The translations under genes and the position numbers were made by a program. From positions 37,927,229 to 37,991,228 of the forward strand of contig CM049314.1 in the NCBI GenBank assembly GCA_026874595.1: a stretch of DNA of 64,000 bases. Direction: 5' to 3'. This DNA comes from Sipunculus nudus (lineage: Eukaryota > Annelida > Sipuncula > Golfingiida > Sipunculidae). A model generated the notes under the pieces. It made no database searches and was not told where the DNA came from. It worked only from the letters and a program-made list of their open reading frames with translations. Positions 22,231-33,723 of this stretch are shown here, one piece after another; positions within the stretch are counted from its first letter, which is position 1, and each line of letters opens with the position of its first letter.

Positions 22231-22609
22231 AAGCAAGATGTCTCAAGTACATTGAAAGTGTACATTAACGCAACGGAGTAACCACATGTGCTACATGGTA
22301 GTAGAATCATATATCAATACCACGTATAAATTTAGTAAATGTTAAAATGATACGGATTATCATTTCGAAATTATTTATCATTTTAAATTAAGATTAATGG
22401 GAAAAAAGTAGGTCCGGAAAAGCAGCTGAAATAATTATTTGTGTATTCAGTATAAAATTGATTCGTGAGTTATTTTATGTCCCTAAAAGACACGATTCAG
22501 ATTTGCTCTTTCCAATGACTTTCATTGAGCAAAAACATCATTTGTATGTACCGTGTTGCCATTTCAAATTATTATCGTGAATATGTTTTTATAGCTCGTT
22601 TGACATTCA

Positions 22610-22900
22610 CAATGCTGGGCTATAGCGATTGTTCTTTGCTCGTCGTTCTTCAGCCCGACCGTCTAGGAACAGAGCATAAATCGTAACCGTTAAACCTTGT
22701 TGGATTTTCCTTTGCATCAAGACAGGTCCTGGCAAAGTCACTTAGTGATCATTTTTTCTTTCCTTTCACTCATAATGACCTATCTTCTGGCAATCTGCGA
22801 GGCCTTAATTTGAAAACTGTTACTGTATAATTTTTTTAGACTAGCACATAACCGTCATGTCAAAATAGTCGTGCCACAACATAAGCTACTCATAGCTCAG
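22610..22900 (+). repeat. Dispersed repeat with GCTGGGCTATAGCGA start
   Basis: GCTATAGCGATTGTTCTTTG, CAAATCGTAACCG (here with a CATAAATCG variant), CATCAAGACAGGTCCTGG and CACTCATAATGACCTAT match 28,862-29,420 and, in its central words, the copy near 53,395-53,570. From memory this is a widespread molluscan repeat type. Confidence 0.65.
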
Positions 22901-23259
22901 CGGTATCTAACTTTACTTTAGGCTATCAAATAAAGTATTTTACCAAGATTTTATTTTAAAGATATTAATTGTCGAATTAAATAAACTTTTTAAGGGAAAA
23001 GAAGTAAAAATATTCCATCTCAGTATTCGAATTACAACTCTGCTCTCTGCGCATGCACCCTGGTGTTCCTGCTCAGAGAACCTTGCCATAGAAAGTAGCG
23101 GTTACACGAAAGGAGGTCTTGGACGACTGCAGAGTGTTACCGCATGAAAGAAAGTTTAAATGTATATTTCATTTGCAAAAAACATGTTTATTATCGCAAG
23201 CTATTTGATCATGTTCGCTGAAAACAAAATTTTCTTACCACAAACGCTGTCTCAAATTC

Positions 23260-23419
23260 CCCATTTGTATACGTTGTTACGATTCTGTGTGTGAGTAAAC
23301 ATAAACACCGTCCATATATGTGTATGTATACCATAACAAGATTGTGTGGTGAGAGGTCATATATTGCGTATGATCGATAACTCAAAACAAAGAAGAATAA
23401 ACATCTGTCGATCTGTCAA

Positions 23420-23459
<40 letters not shown>
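23260..23459. repeat. Unit block N followed by (CT)n
   Basis: GTTACGATTCTGTGTGTGAG, ACCGTCCATATA and ATACCATAACAAGA recur near 8,455 and 16,425. A pure (CT)n tract of about 19 units fills 23,421-23,459. Confidence 0.75.
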
Positions 23460-23461
<2 letters not shown>

Positions 23462-23499
23462 AGACACATGAAAATGCCTATTACACTTCAATAGAGGCA

Positions 23500-23690
23500 T
23501 CTCTGTTGGTGCTAGGATACACCAGGTGTTCACACCATTTATTAAAGCGTTACATTATAATGATAGTGTTTTTTTTTGTCCACAACACATTAGCAACAGA
23601 ATACATGCTGACAATACAAGATGGTACAGATAGCGGGACACATGTCATGGTATATATGATGTATGGTATATGGTATTTCCCAAATATACA
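23500..23690. repeat. Unit block E (copy)
   Basis: GATACACCAGGTGTTCACACC, CCACAACACATTAGCAACAG and ACAGATAGCGGGACACATG match 13,590-13,790 and 19,340-19,520. Confidence 0.7.
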
Positions 23691-23884
23691 CAGTATCAGT
23701 AACAGTAGTTATGAAGCAAATAAAATCTTCATGTATAATATGAACAAAATATTTATAAACTATAAAGATATTGTATGATGCAGGTCCCTCTAAAAAATGC
23801 ATGCATATGTGTAACGTATGGATTTAACAAGTTTATTGTTTTTTCATTCATAAAACTATACATTATATTATAATAATTAGGGCC

Positions 23885-24120
23885 CGCATGAGTCCGGATT
23901 CCAATATGGCTGCCAGAGCTCAATCAGGGATTTCCATTCGCAATAGCTCAAAGAGAAAATGAGCCCTATGGAATTTCAGACCCGCCAAAAATCCAATATG
24001 GCCGCCAGAGCACTATTTACTGTTAGCACAATAAATCTGATCTTTCTCAAATCCATATGGATGATTGGTGTCGATGTTTGGTGTCAAGAACTGACACCCT
24101 TGATGAGATGTGTGCTTTAA
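23885..24120. repeat. Unit block with ATATGGCTGCCAGAGCTCAA
   Basis: Partner of 20,200-20,640. Within it the words AATATGGC-GCCAGAGC occur twice (near 23,912 and 23,996), an internal partial duplication. Confidence 0.65.
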
Positions 24121-24329
24121 AATTTTAGTAACTTTTTATGCATTACTTTTCGCATGCATTACCTTAATTATATTGCCGTAATTTTGCAAAAGCTTTATTA
24201 CTTTTGATATTTTAAATTTTTCTCGTGAAATATTTCAAACCAATCTGACTTCCAATATGCCCACAGGGCTACCATCTGAGGAACTGATGACCGTGAGGAC
24301 CTTTACGGCAAAAGACATCTAGCATTATA

Positions 24330-24530
24330 TTATATTACGTTACATCATATCATATTTTACAGTACAATATTTATATTTTTATACGTCACATATATTACAT
24401 TATAGCATATTTTATGAAATCCATTATAATAGTATAGATATATTTAGTATGGAATAGCATAGTATAGTATAATATAGTATAGTATAGTACAATAAATTAT
24501 AGTATAGTATAGTGTAGCTTTAGTAAAGTA
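24330..24530. repeat. Degenerate TATAG/TATTA low-complexity tract
   Basis: Repeated TATAGTATAG and TTATATTA words, with no periodic unit sharp enough to call a microsatellite. Confidence 0.7.
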
Positions 24531-24534
24531 TATT

Positions 24535-25130
24535 GTGTAGTAAGGTTACGTATGCAGCTGTCCGCACTGTTGTAATTTAAAAGTTTGGAATAAAAATGTA
24601 ATAGAAATCAGTGCATCAATCAATTCACTATAAGGCCAATGAAATTAAGTTTAAATGTTAACATTATCTGAACATTATCACCGACTTTCTTGACAAATTC
24701 ATTTTTAATCTTCAAACAGTTTTTAAAAATATTGAAAACGGAGTAGATATTATAATTAACAGAATATTAAACGGGCACTTGGGACATGTGATGGCATATC
24801 GGTCAAATGAGCTGATTTTGTGGTCATTGTTCTCTTGAAAAGGCTGGATGTGATATTTAGAGGTGGCACAGGGGTCCCATACATCTTTTAATTAAATCAA
24901 TTATATCATGCCGGTACACAAAATTCACTTTTTTACAGTAAACATTTTCGTTAGCATTTTTTGGGTAATAGGTATGAGTATACTCATTTCTGAGCCCGGA
25001 ACGTGCTATCAAGAATTTCCGTCCAAAATGACTCTCTGGAAAAAGACAGGTAAAAATGACAAATTCTGGTAGGATATTATATATTTAATGGTTTAGCGAG
25101 AAAGAGAAAGCAAAATGAGACAGGGGAGAG
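24535..25130. other. No recognised feature
   Basis: Unique AT-rich sequence with no open frame of note and no similarity to other parts of the window that I can see. Confidence 0.6.
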
Positions 25131-25181
25131 AATGGGAGAGAGGGAAAAAAAGACTGAGAGAGCATTAAAAAAATGGGGAAA

Positions 25182-25183
<2 letters not shown>

Positions 25184-25220
<37 letters not shown>
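25184..25220. repeat. (GA)n microsatellite
   Basis: About 18 GA units in a wider purine-rich stretch. Confidence 0.97.
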
Positions 25221-25222
<2 letters not shown>

Positions 25223-25569
25223 ATAACAAAGATGAATGGAACAGCAATTTCACTATCGCCATTCTAGAAGCGATGACACGTAGTCGTATTTTTTTAAACA
25301 GTAACTTGGCGCTTGAGTTGCTATTAGTGTAGATTTCGGTTAAATTTGTTACTTATGTGGACATACCTTTAAGTACGACAGATCAGTAAGGAATGTCATA
25401 TTTGCGAAGCAAAATCGCTAAAGATTAATTTTAATCAGTTCTTTTTCCGTTGTAGCACGCAATATCAATTGGAAATACATGACACTATAGGGATTGTTCG
25501 ACTGTATTAAACAAAAGTGAAAAATAACCGCTGCATTTCTATACTAACATAATTATCGTTCCTTCGTAG

Positions 25570-25673
25570 ATTCTGGGGCTGAGTTCGAGGCTTCCCGGAC
25601 GGGTATTCATTGGGCCCAGTTCAGTGGCGTAGTTTCTGAAACATGTCAATGCGACATATATATCTCGGAATAA
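25570..25673 (+). CDS. Possible exon, relative of the 17.24-kb segment
   Basis: After an acceptor-like ATAATTATCGTTCCTTCGTAG, 33 codons are open to TAA and begin SGAEFEASRTGIHWAQF. Beginning and splice phase match HSGSPYERF at 17,243. The upstream flank (TAGCACGCAATATCAA, GATTGTTCGACTGTATT) also resembles that of the 17.24-kb segment. The frame is much shorter than its relative, so it may be a decayed copy. Confidence 0.3.
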
Positions 25674-25734
25674 TATCCAAGAAATTATTTAATGACAAAA
25701 CTTGGAAAATTGTGCTCTCTTTCGTTTCTATGCA

Positions 25735-26040
25735 AGAAACTTCACTTGTATCTAAAAGTATTTATATTGTTTACATTTATACGTCTCAGATAAAATGAAT
25801 ATTTGAATGTCCTCACGTTTGATCTACATAACGACATAGTAGGACAATTTACAGAGAGTGAAACGCTTGAACAAGAGCCTGGCGTGACATAAATGCGCTG
25901 ATACATGTACATGCTATCCCGCCATAGCCGTTTAGCACCTGCCGTGTGAGTCATATCTAAATGTGTAAACCTTACATACGTGTTCTTATATATAGTGTAG
26001 GTAAGCAATTAGAACAAAGATTATACCTGGCAATATAAAT
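25735..26040 (+). pseudogene. Frame-broken copy of the 20.99-kb exon region
   Basis: GCAAGAAACTTCACTT, TTTATATTGTTTACATTTAT, GTGAAACGCTTGAACAAGAG, CCTGGCGT and GAGTCATATCTAAATGTGTA align with 21,080-21,330. Insertions and deletions and in-frame stops prevent the frame seen there from continuing. Confidence 0.5.
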
Positions 26041-26269
26041 GATTTCATTTCATGTAACCCTGTTCGTGTCACATAACTGTCACATTCTGCTAATTGTATC
26101 CGCAAAAATAGAGTTTTGGGATATTATGTTTTCACTGCCGCAGTCCTCAAAGAATAACTTCATTGAGACCCGACCTTTCTGAAACCTAGCATAATTTATC
26201 GGGTCACATGTGAACTATTGCCTAAAAAAATGATTGCCGCAATCTGCACCTTATGCATCTTAGTGATTA

Positions 26270-27130
26270 TATATGCTATATCTCAGGAGTGGTTCAAGGT
26301 ACTGGGCTAAAATTGTTCTTGCTTATAGATCTTAGATACTTCAATCTCGCATTTAAAACTGGCGGTGCCATCTGCAATTGTTTTTGTGTGGCGTTCATCC
26401 GTGCGTTTGCCATCTGTGCGTCATAATAGGTCATATCTCAGGATTGCTACAATGTATTAGGCTGAAACTGTGCATGTCTATAGATCTTGGATACCTCCAT
26501 CTCGTACCTACGAGCGGTGGCGCTAGCTGCAATCTTTTTTTTTTGTGTGGACTTCGTGGGTTTGCTCTGGATAAAAATCACTCATATCTCAGCAGTGTTT
26601 CAATATATTAGTCTGACATTTGGCTTGTTCATCCATCCAGGAAAGTTTCCACGTAAGCCAGACAGATGGCGCCACTTACCTTCCCCTTTTCATAGAAATC
26701 ATTAATGCTCTTTCCTCAGGAGTGGCTTGCTTTATCGACCTGAATTTTTTTCATTTCCATAGATCTTGGGTACCTCTATCTTGCACACAAGCTTTGTGGT
26801 GCCACTTCGAATCAATTTTATCTGGCGTCCAACTGTAGTTCTGTTTTTTTTGTTGTTGTGAAAATCACACATATCTCTGGTGTCGTTCAATGTGATAGCT
26901 TGAAATGTTGATTGTCCATCCATCTTGGATACATATCTCAAACATACTTGGATAGTTTTCTTATACAACAGGAAGGTGGCGCCACCAACATTCATGTATT
27001 TGTAAAATACTATTATACATCTATCTCAGGAGTGGTTTGACGTATCGGCCTGAAATTGTGCATGCCTGTAGGCCTAGGATGGCATTATCTTATACATATG
27101 ACTGCTGGTGACACCTACATTAATATTTAG
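26270..27130. repeat. ~150-bp tandem repeat, six units
   Basis: Units start at about 26,276, 26,432, 26,583, 26,711, 26,871 and 27,018 with ATATCTCAGGAGTGGTTCAA or a variant. They continue with TTAGGCTGAAA, ATAGATCTTGGATACCTCC and a GGTGGCGCCA core. Spacing varies between about 128 and 160. Divergence is high, so the array is old. Open frames in it are incidental. Confidence 0.8.
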
Positions 27131-27464
27131 TTCCATCCATGTGTGTGTCTCTGATGCTGTAAATTTGGTGGACTGCCACGTTAGAAGATATTCCATGCCT
27201 CACTTCATTTATGCCTCTTTAATTCCGATGATACATGTAGTCGCTTATCGACTTCCAGTATTTTAATTTTACAATATTTTGCACTGATATCTTCCGAGAA
27301 GGCTTATTTTTATAAATATAATGGTCGTGTGATTAGTGTCTAGATTTAACTTTATTTTAAATTATATAAATGTCCATCATGCATAAATACTTCTTAACCA
27401 AGATAACTTTATTATTTTTTAAGGTCATTTGTGCACACACATGTATATTAATAACAATGGCGGA

Positions 27465-27979
27465 TCCAGAGCCCCCCCCCCCCCCCCGGTCCAGCTGTAA
27501 CATCTTTAATTTAATCGAGTTCCTTTCCTATTTATTCGTAATCAATTATAATTTTTCAGATTACCCTTTAGTTCCCGAGCAATAAGATTATGTGTTTATC
27601 ATTTTCCAGTTCATAAACTGATGATATTAATAAACAGCTGTTTGATTTACTCCATTGAGATAGCATCGACATATATTATGTATATTGAGACAGTGGGTTT
27701 TTCCGTAGATACACACTGCTCGGGCCTATAATTACCCCGGAATCTCACCCCCCCCCCCCCCCCTCACCCCCCCCCCCCCCCCCATCGCATTCGCCTGTGA
27801 GTGTGGCACGGCCTCCCGTAGGAGCCTACAGAGCTCAGCTTGGGCCTGGATCGAGTGTGCTCTGCTGTCCGCGTCCTTTGCGCTGCCTAGACCATAGAAG
27901 CCGGTAAAATGCAAAGTCTGGCATCAGACTTAAACTTTTATTAAACGTTTCCATAAGGTGATATATATTACGTAATAAT

Positions 27980-28010
<31 letters not shown>

Positions 28011-28143
28011 AATATATATATTTATATTAAATTTACAAATAAAGATATTAACAACTTAGTTTTAATAATACCCATCAAACGCCAATTCAGTTTTAGTCCC
28101 CCCCCCCCCCCCTGTCGATCTGAAATTATGGATCCGCCACTGT
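27465..28143. mobile_element. Composite segment between two hAT-like ends
   Basis: ATGGCGGATCCAGAGCCCC on the left and, on the right, GGATCCGCCACTG (inverted) flank about 680 bp containing poly-C runs at 27,474, 27,748 and 28,099 and a CA/TA microsatellite at 27,978-28,025. Whether this is one element or two end fragments with unrelated sequence between is not decided. Confidence 0.4.
27784..27912 (-). other. GC-rich island, possibly a coding remnant
   Basis: About 125 bases with markedly higher GC than anything around them, directly beside a poly-C run. The minus strand is open and reads like protein (GSAKDADSRAHSIQAQAELC, then RLLREAVPHSQANAM). There is no splice signal or family match I can name. 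It could be a captured exon or transposon interior. Confidence 0.25.
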
Positions 28144-28264
28144 ATAATACCGCTTAGTATGTTTAGGTGTATGGGTGTCAGTGTACGAGCAAGCGAGAAA
28201 GTTTCCAGGCTGAAGGCCATTTTATTAGATGTAATACAAAAATACACATTTGTATCATGTAGAT

Positions 28265-28490
28265 TTATTTTTCTCCTGACTCCGCAATTGACCCGTACTG
28301 GGGCATATATAAGTAGATTTTCACAAAGAGACGGGGCACCGGTTGACTGACAATATAGTGATACAGGAATGCGCGTTCAGATAAGTTTGAAGTTCTGGAT
28401 CCGGGTACTCTAAAAATAGGAGGCTATATAAGAGCTGCATGTGTGTGGAGGAAATGCCATTAGGTTGTATACTAGTATGTCGGACCGAAG
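28265..28490 (+). promoter_or_regulatory. TATA-box promoter-like module
   Basis: TTTCACAAAGAGACGGGG, CCGGTTGACTGACAATATAG, TCTGGATCCGGGTACTC, AAAAATAGGAGGC, TATATAAG (28,425-28,432), AGCTGCATGTGTG and ATGTCGGACCGAAGACAG (ATG at 28,477). The ATG frame is open for 32 codons (starting MSDRRQMSNVPCMCNTAQPP), the longest of all module copies. Confidence 0.45.
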
Positions 28491-28861
28491 ACAGATGTCT
28501 AACGTACCATGTATGTGTAACACAGCACAACCACCCCGTAAATTACATAATATAAACAAATATATAATATCACATATAAGGTTGGTAAATGTTAAAATTT
28601 GTGGAATATGTTTTTGAAAGTTATTTAATATTTTCAATTAAGATTTATAGAGAAGTTAGGTCTCGAGGAAAAGCAGATAAAATTGCTTGTTTGCGAGTTC
28701 AGTATAAAATTGATTCGTGAATTGTTTTGCTTGGAAATAGACACACGATTATGATGCCTTTTCAAATGACTTACATTATGCAAACAACATCACTTGTATG
28801 AACATTATTAACATTTCAAATTTTTATCGTGATATATATGTTTTAGCTTATCTGACATTCA

Positions 28862-29420
28862 TTCATGCTGGGCTATAGCGAGCGATATGTCTTTGTCCGT
28901 CGTCCTTCAACCCGACCCATCCTTTAACAGATCTCAAATCGTAACCTTTGGGCCAAAATAAAAAAAAAGGTATGGTTCTCAGGAACTTTTTTCAGAAATC
29001 AATGTGGGCGGGCGGTTTTTTTTTTTTATTTTCATTTTTTTTATGTTTCGATGAAAATGTTAAATGATGAGGGAAAAGCATGATAATAAAAGATTTATTT
29101 TGCTAAACAAGTAAAAGTATTACATAACAAAAGAAATTGCATGTTTTATCTTCTTGAAAGAAATGTCTAAGCGGCTGCAGCTAAAAATTGGAAAGTTTCT
29201 TTGGAAAATCAAAATAAACATTTTTGATGCGGGGGTTTACAATTGATGCGGGCGGTGCCTGAGAACCATACCTTTTATTTTTTTTTGGCCTTATACCTAG
29301 AAAGATATTGCTTTACATCAAGACAAGTCTCCCAGTGATTTTCCCCCTTTCACTCACAGCGACTTGTATTCTGGCAAACTACGTGCCCAAAATATGAAAT
29401 GTATATTTTTGTAGACTGCC
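28862..29420 (+). repeat. Dispersed repeat (GCTGGGCTATAGCGA) with nested MITE
   Basis: Partner of 22,610-22,900. Similarity runs up to AATCGTAACCTTTG (28,950) and resumes after 29,290 with TACATCAAGACAAGTCTCC, with the MITE lying exactly in the gap. Confidence 0.7.
28951..29290. mobile_element. 340-bp MITE with 33-bp terminal inverted repeats
   Basis: The left end (28,951-28,983) starts GGCCAAAATAAAAA and finishes AAGGTATGGTTCTCAGG. The right end (29,258-29,290) is its reverse complement with 2 mismatches in 33. Subterminal GGGCGG words lie inside both ends. There is no coding capacity. The insertion splits a dispersed repeat whose intact relative is at 22,610-22,900. The superfamily is not assigned. 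Confidence 0.85.
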
Positions 29421-29781
29421 ACATAACCGTGGCGTCATAAAAGTCGTGACACCATATAAACTACTAATAGCTCAATGATAATTAACTTTGATTTAGGTTA
29501 ACAAGTAATGTGTTTTGCCCATATTATTTTAAGAAATTAATTTGCGAATATAACAAACATTTTATGTGAAAGAATATAAATATTCCTGCTCAGTATTCTA
29601 ATTGCAACTATGTGCCCTGTGCGCATGCACCCTGGTGTTTTTGCCCAGAGAACCTTGCTATAGAAAACAGCAGTTACACGAAAGGATGTCTGGGACGATT
29701 GCAGTATATAACCGCTCAACGAGGAGCATACTACTGTAACGGGTAATGGTTGACAGCTGAGCGTCATAACCCAGGGATCAT

Positions 29782-29976
29782 TTGTATCTACAAAATTATA
29801 CATTAAGACATCGTACTGTGCCTGAAGTATGCACAAGCACATGTATGGCGAGGATACAAGCTAATGAAAACATAACACACCTGTCACCGTACGACGAGAT
29901 TGAACGTTACCGCTCGTACAACACCTATTTGAGTCATATCCTAATATGTGTATTTTACATACGTCTCCGTGTGTAG
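29782..29976 (+). CDS. Possible 3' exon of the repeated gene unit
   Basis: Open for 64 codons to TAG. The better-looking part follows an acceptor-like AGGATACAAG and reads ANENITHLSPYDEIERYRSY. The nucleotide sequence up to GAGTCATATCC aligns with the 3' parts of the 21.0- and 25.7-kb segments, although the frame differs. The next TATA module begins about 0.4 kb further on. The tyrosine-rich end could be a cytoplasmic tail, but that is a guess. Confidence 0.28.
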   Translation: MYLQNYTLRHRTVPEVCTSTCMARIQANENITHLSPYDEIERYRSYNTYLSHILICVFYIRLRV

Positions 29977-30190
29977 ATAAACATAAGAACAACAGATAAT
30001 TGCTGCCCAAGCGAATGTTCAAGACATAATTAAGGAAATTAAGTTAAGTTTTCATTAAATGAAACACTGCACCAGCCCTTAAATGAGTGTATCTGCAAAT
30101 TTTACATACAGAAGTTCACTTATAAGCAATTTTCACTACACCAGATCGTGTGTTGTACAATAAACACATAGTCGCTAGGTATGTGTAATT

Positions 30191-30310
30191 AGCTGTTGAA
30201 GTATTTTTATAGAGCAGGGGTAGAACGTGTGTGTTACATGATACGGGTTCGAATCCGAGACGGGTCCAATTTCTATATATATTTTTTTTCTTTGTATTCA
30301 TGTTCATCTA
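30191..30310 (+). mobile_element. tRNA-derived SINE head
   Basis: A tRNA-like stretch carries an A-box-like AGAGCAGGGGTAGAACG (about 30,211-30,227) and a perfect B box GGTTCGAATCC (30,246-30,256). It is followed by T-rich sequence. A paired 7-bp acceptor stem is lacking, so this is not a functional tRNA gene. Confidence 0.6.
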
Positions 30311-30384
30311 TATTTCTTTCTCTTTCCCTCCCTCCACTTACACACACACATATACATGTATATATATAAATATATGCATGTGTA

Positions 30385-30560
30385 ATGACATTGTATCCTG
30401 ATTTAGCACTTGGCACCATGCATGCGGTACTAAACAAACTGTTCCTGGACAAATAGGTCGGGTATTGGACAGGGGTGAACAGGTACATACATTTGGCATC
30501 CTGGTCCGGGTGCATGGAAATGGAAGGCTATATAAGAACGGTGCTGACACTGACAACTAT
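30385..30560 (+). promoter_or_regulatory. TATA-box promoter-like module (divergent copy)
   Basis: TATCCTGATTTAGCACTTGG, CTGGTCCGGGTGCATGGAAA, TGGAAGGC, TATATAAG (30,529-30,536) and AACGGTGCTGACA. The upstream half is rearranged compared with the other copies and the ATGTCAGA start is absent. Confidence 0.38.
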
Positions 30561-30929
30561 CACATATGCATTTACCAGTTGCTTAGCAAACCACCTCACG
30601 TATTGCTTTTAAGCCTTACATGTCAATGCTGATAATATTGGAATTTATAATATTTTTCAAATACTTTGTAGGCATCAGGGTGAGTCATGTTCATATTGTA
30701 AGCAATAAATGTATAGGAAATGATTATTTTAAGCTGTTGTTTGTAATAACAATATGAAAAAAATGTAATTATCATTGTTAAACAGCTTGATATGTTTTAA
30801 AATATGGTGGGCAGTTTCAATAATCTATTTGGGATATATTTGGACTCCGACAGAGACCTTAAATACATGATACAGGTACGATTAATGGGAACTCATTCGT
30901 TAAATATGAGTTATTTTGATTAATATTCA

Positions 30930-31520
30930 AGCACACCGGCGTTGATTTGTTTCCCATAATGCTCAGCCATTCTCAGATGAAAGACGGCTTATAATATCGC
31001 ATTATGATATTATCACTGGTTGTAGTAGTGGTATAGGAGTAGTAGTATCATGAATCGTGGTAATAAGTAGTAGAAAACAGTGGTAGTAGTAGCAGTTTTA
31101 ACAGTGGCTAGTAGAGCCAGAGGAGGGTCATCTTAGACGGACGCTGTCAATTAGACGCCACTGTATCAACTGGACGTTGTTCATTTGGAGGCTATGGAAA
31201 TGGACCCTGATCAGATATAGACGCCATCGTATCCTGAGGGACCGTTGTACCCTTCAGAAAGACGACTATATACAAGTCATATAATTCACTTTTTTCTATT
31301 TTTTTTCCGGAGGGAGTAATACTAGTTGTACAGCTGTTGTTGTCGTTTTAGTAACACTTAGTAGCTACATAAACTGCATAATTAGCATTAGTAGTACAGG
31401 TAACAACTGCAGCAGCATTAACAGTTACTGTAGCAATAGAGAGAATAAGGAGCTTATCGACTCCTTGGCGAAAGTATGAACAATGAAAATTTGCAATAGT
31501 TTTTGTAGTAGTAGTAGAAA
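30930..31520. repeat. Second array: block X, copy 1
   Basis: CATTCTCAGATGAAAGACGGC, GTAGTAGTGG trinucleotide runs, GTCATCTTAGACGG, GCATTAGTAGTACAGG and GAGCTTATCGACTCCTTGGCG. All recur in this order in 36,300-36,720 plus 38,433-38,555, where a 1.7-kb segment interrupts the block. Confidence 0.8.
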
Positions 31521-31524
31521 ATGT

Positions 31525-32900
31525 CAGTTTATAAGCCGCAATCATGACCTCTTAATTGTTTTTATAAACAAAACAAAATTAAATTAAAATTCTGTTGTAA
31601 CGAGAAACTTCTGCAATGCGTCCCTTTCAATTGCTTTTAAGCGGTTCTTAAACGAATCACGCCGTTAGAACATCTATAAACTGAAAAAAAATTGATTTTC
31701 GAAAATCCTGCTCGTAGTCACCTAAACTCGAGCTTATATTTAATCATAAATTAAACAATGCTTTTAAAAACATAACACCAGGTGAACTAACTAGTTTTAT
31801 ACTACCAACAAACGCTGTACATCTTGAACTGGATGACGTATATTTAAGGTGTGAATCATTTCCTATCAATGTGTACCTTCTAGTACTGAGCAAGAATGGC
31901 GCATGTTTAACAAGGAAATCCGCGAAGCCTTGGCCCCTTAGAATTGCCGCGATTAGTCGTCCAGGGTCGGGTTTACTTGTTTACATTATATATCAAGTAT
32001 ATATATGACTAATGCCGATACGCATGTACAACGCACATGGATAGCGTTCCCTTGGTTTCTGTAAACAACAACACGCCTTTTCCGCCACGTCCGCTTTTGC
32101 TTTCGAGCAGACAGACTACCTTTATAAAACCCATTCACAAAAAAAAAATTCCGTGAAAATTGATTAAATCAATATATCTCCACAAAACATAATGATGGCG
32201 AACAATTGATCATAGACGATCTATTTTTCATTCATAATGTCAACCTTTTTTCTTTTTGTCTTTGCCTTCGACAATGGGACCTTTTATTCACGAAGGCTAA
32301 AGTTTCGCGAAAATTCTTTTTCAATTTTTGGTTGAATTTTATATATATTGCCAGGTAACATAACCAGGAAGCGACCAGCTAAGTTATACAATAAGCAACT
32401 GAGGTCAATAAGTGCGATCATATTTCTAAGACAGACTTTCTGGGGTAGCCGTCGTTAATTCTCTGAGTATTGCGAAATTATACAAGAGATGGTGTAAGTT
32501 TTCCTCGTTCGCAAATCATATATATAGGTTTACATAAAACTTCAAGGAATGATTTGTTGCATATAAGGGAATTGACATTTTTTCTTCAAAGCCAAAAAAA
32601 GGATAGTTTATAGGTGCGGTTTTACGCTTGTTCAGGTATGAATTACTCTTAAAAGAGATGACCAATGGTTTTCCCTCCGTCTGCATTAATGGCCACTGAA
32701 TGTTGTACGGAATGGGAATTTCCACGCGTTTCCATTAAGTGGGGTTTACAATTACGTTAATTCTCGGTTTAGTGTCGAATACATGAAAAATACACGCAGT
32801 GAGATACAACCACGAGGACTGGGTGTTATTGATTTTTACCAGATAAACCCTCCAGATGGGCCGTATCTTCTATCCGCTGAATACGATGATCTAACATGCA
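31525..32900. repeat. Second array: block Y, copy 1
   Basis: From ATAAGCCGCAATCATGACCTC to AACCCTCCAGATGGGCC. It matches 32,930-35,460 and 38,575-39,300. The three copies differ by many indels, so the 130-codon frame found in copy 2 (33,256-33,648) is not a conserved gene. Confidence 0.85.
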
Positions 32901-33723
32901 TAGTGATAATAGTAATATGATATGTCCATTTATAAGCTGCGATCATGACCTCTCAGTTGTTTTTTTTTATAAACAAAACAAAATTAAATTAAAATTGGGG
33001 GTAACGATGAGAAACTTGTGCAATTCGTCCCTTTCAAACGCTTTTAAGCGGTCCTAAAACGAGCCACGCTTTCAGAACATCTTATAAACATCTTATGAAA
33101 ACAGTTTTTTTTTCCGAAATCCTGCTCGTAGTCACCTAAACTCGGGCTTATGTTTAATCATCAATTAAAAATGCTTTTGTAAACATAAAGAAGACGAATT
33201 TAATGGTTACATACAACCAATTAACGCCGTACATCCTGAATGGGATGACGTATATTTGAACCGTGAATCATTTCCTATCTATGTGCACCTGAGCAAGGTT
33301 GGCGCATGTTTAACAAGTATATCCTTGAAGCCTTTGCTCCTGAGATATTGTTGCACTAAGTTGTCCAGGGTCGAGGTTATCTGTTTACACTATGTATTCA
33401 GTAGTTATAACTCATGCCTTTGCGTATGTACAACCCACTTAGATAGCGTTCCTATGGTTCGTATAAACAACAACAATGCGCATTTTGCCCGCCACGTCCG
33501 CTTTTCATTTAGAGTAGACAGAGATTACCTTTATGAAACCTATTCACAAAAAAAAAAGAAACAAAGGGGGGCGTTCGTGTTTTCTGTCTCTTTTTTTAAC
33601 GTAAACATGTGCATAAGTCATTTTCTTGCGATTCATGGTGAGATTTAATTTAGATATGCCTGGATTACATATCATATGACACGCTTTCAATTTAAAATCA
33701 CACACACACACATATATATATAT

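Noticed and set aside
26270-27130. CRISPR-like array
   Set aside because: The units are ~150 bp, diverged along their whole length, and show no repeat/spacer alternation. The genome is eukaryotic.
33256-33648. 130-codon plus-strand frame
   Set aside because: It lies in block Y, and the sister copies at 31.85 and 38.72 kb have indels and stops that break the frame. It also includes a poly-A lysine run.
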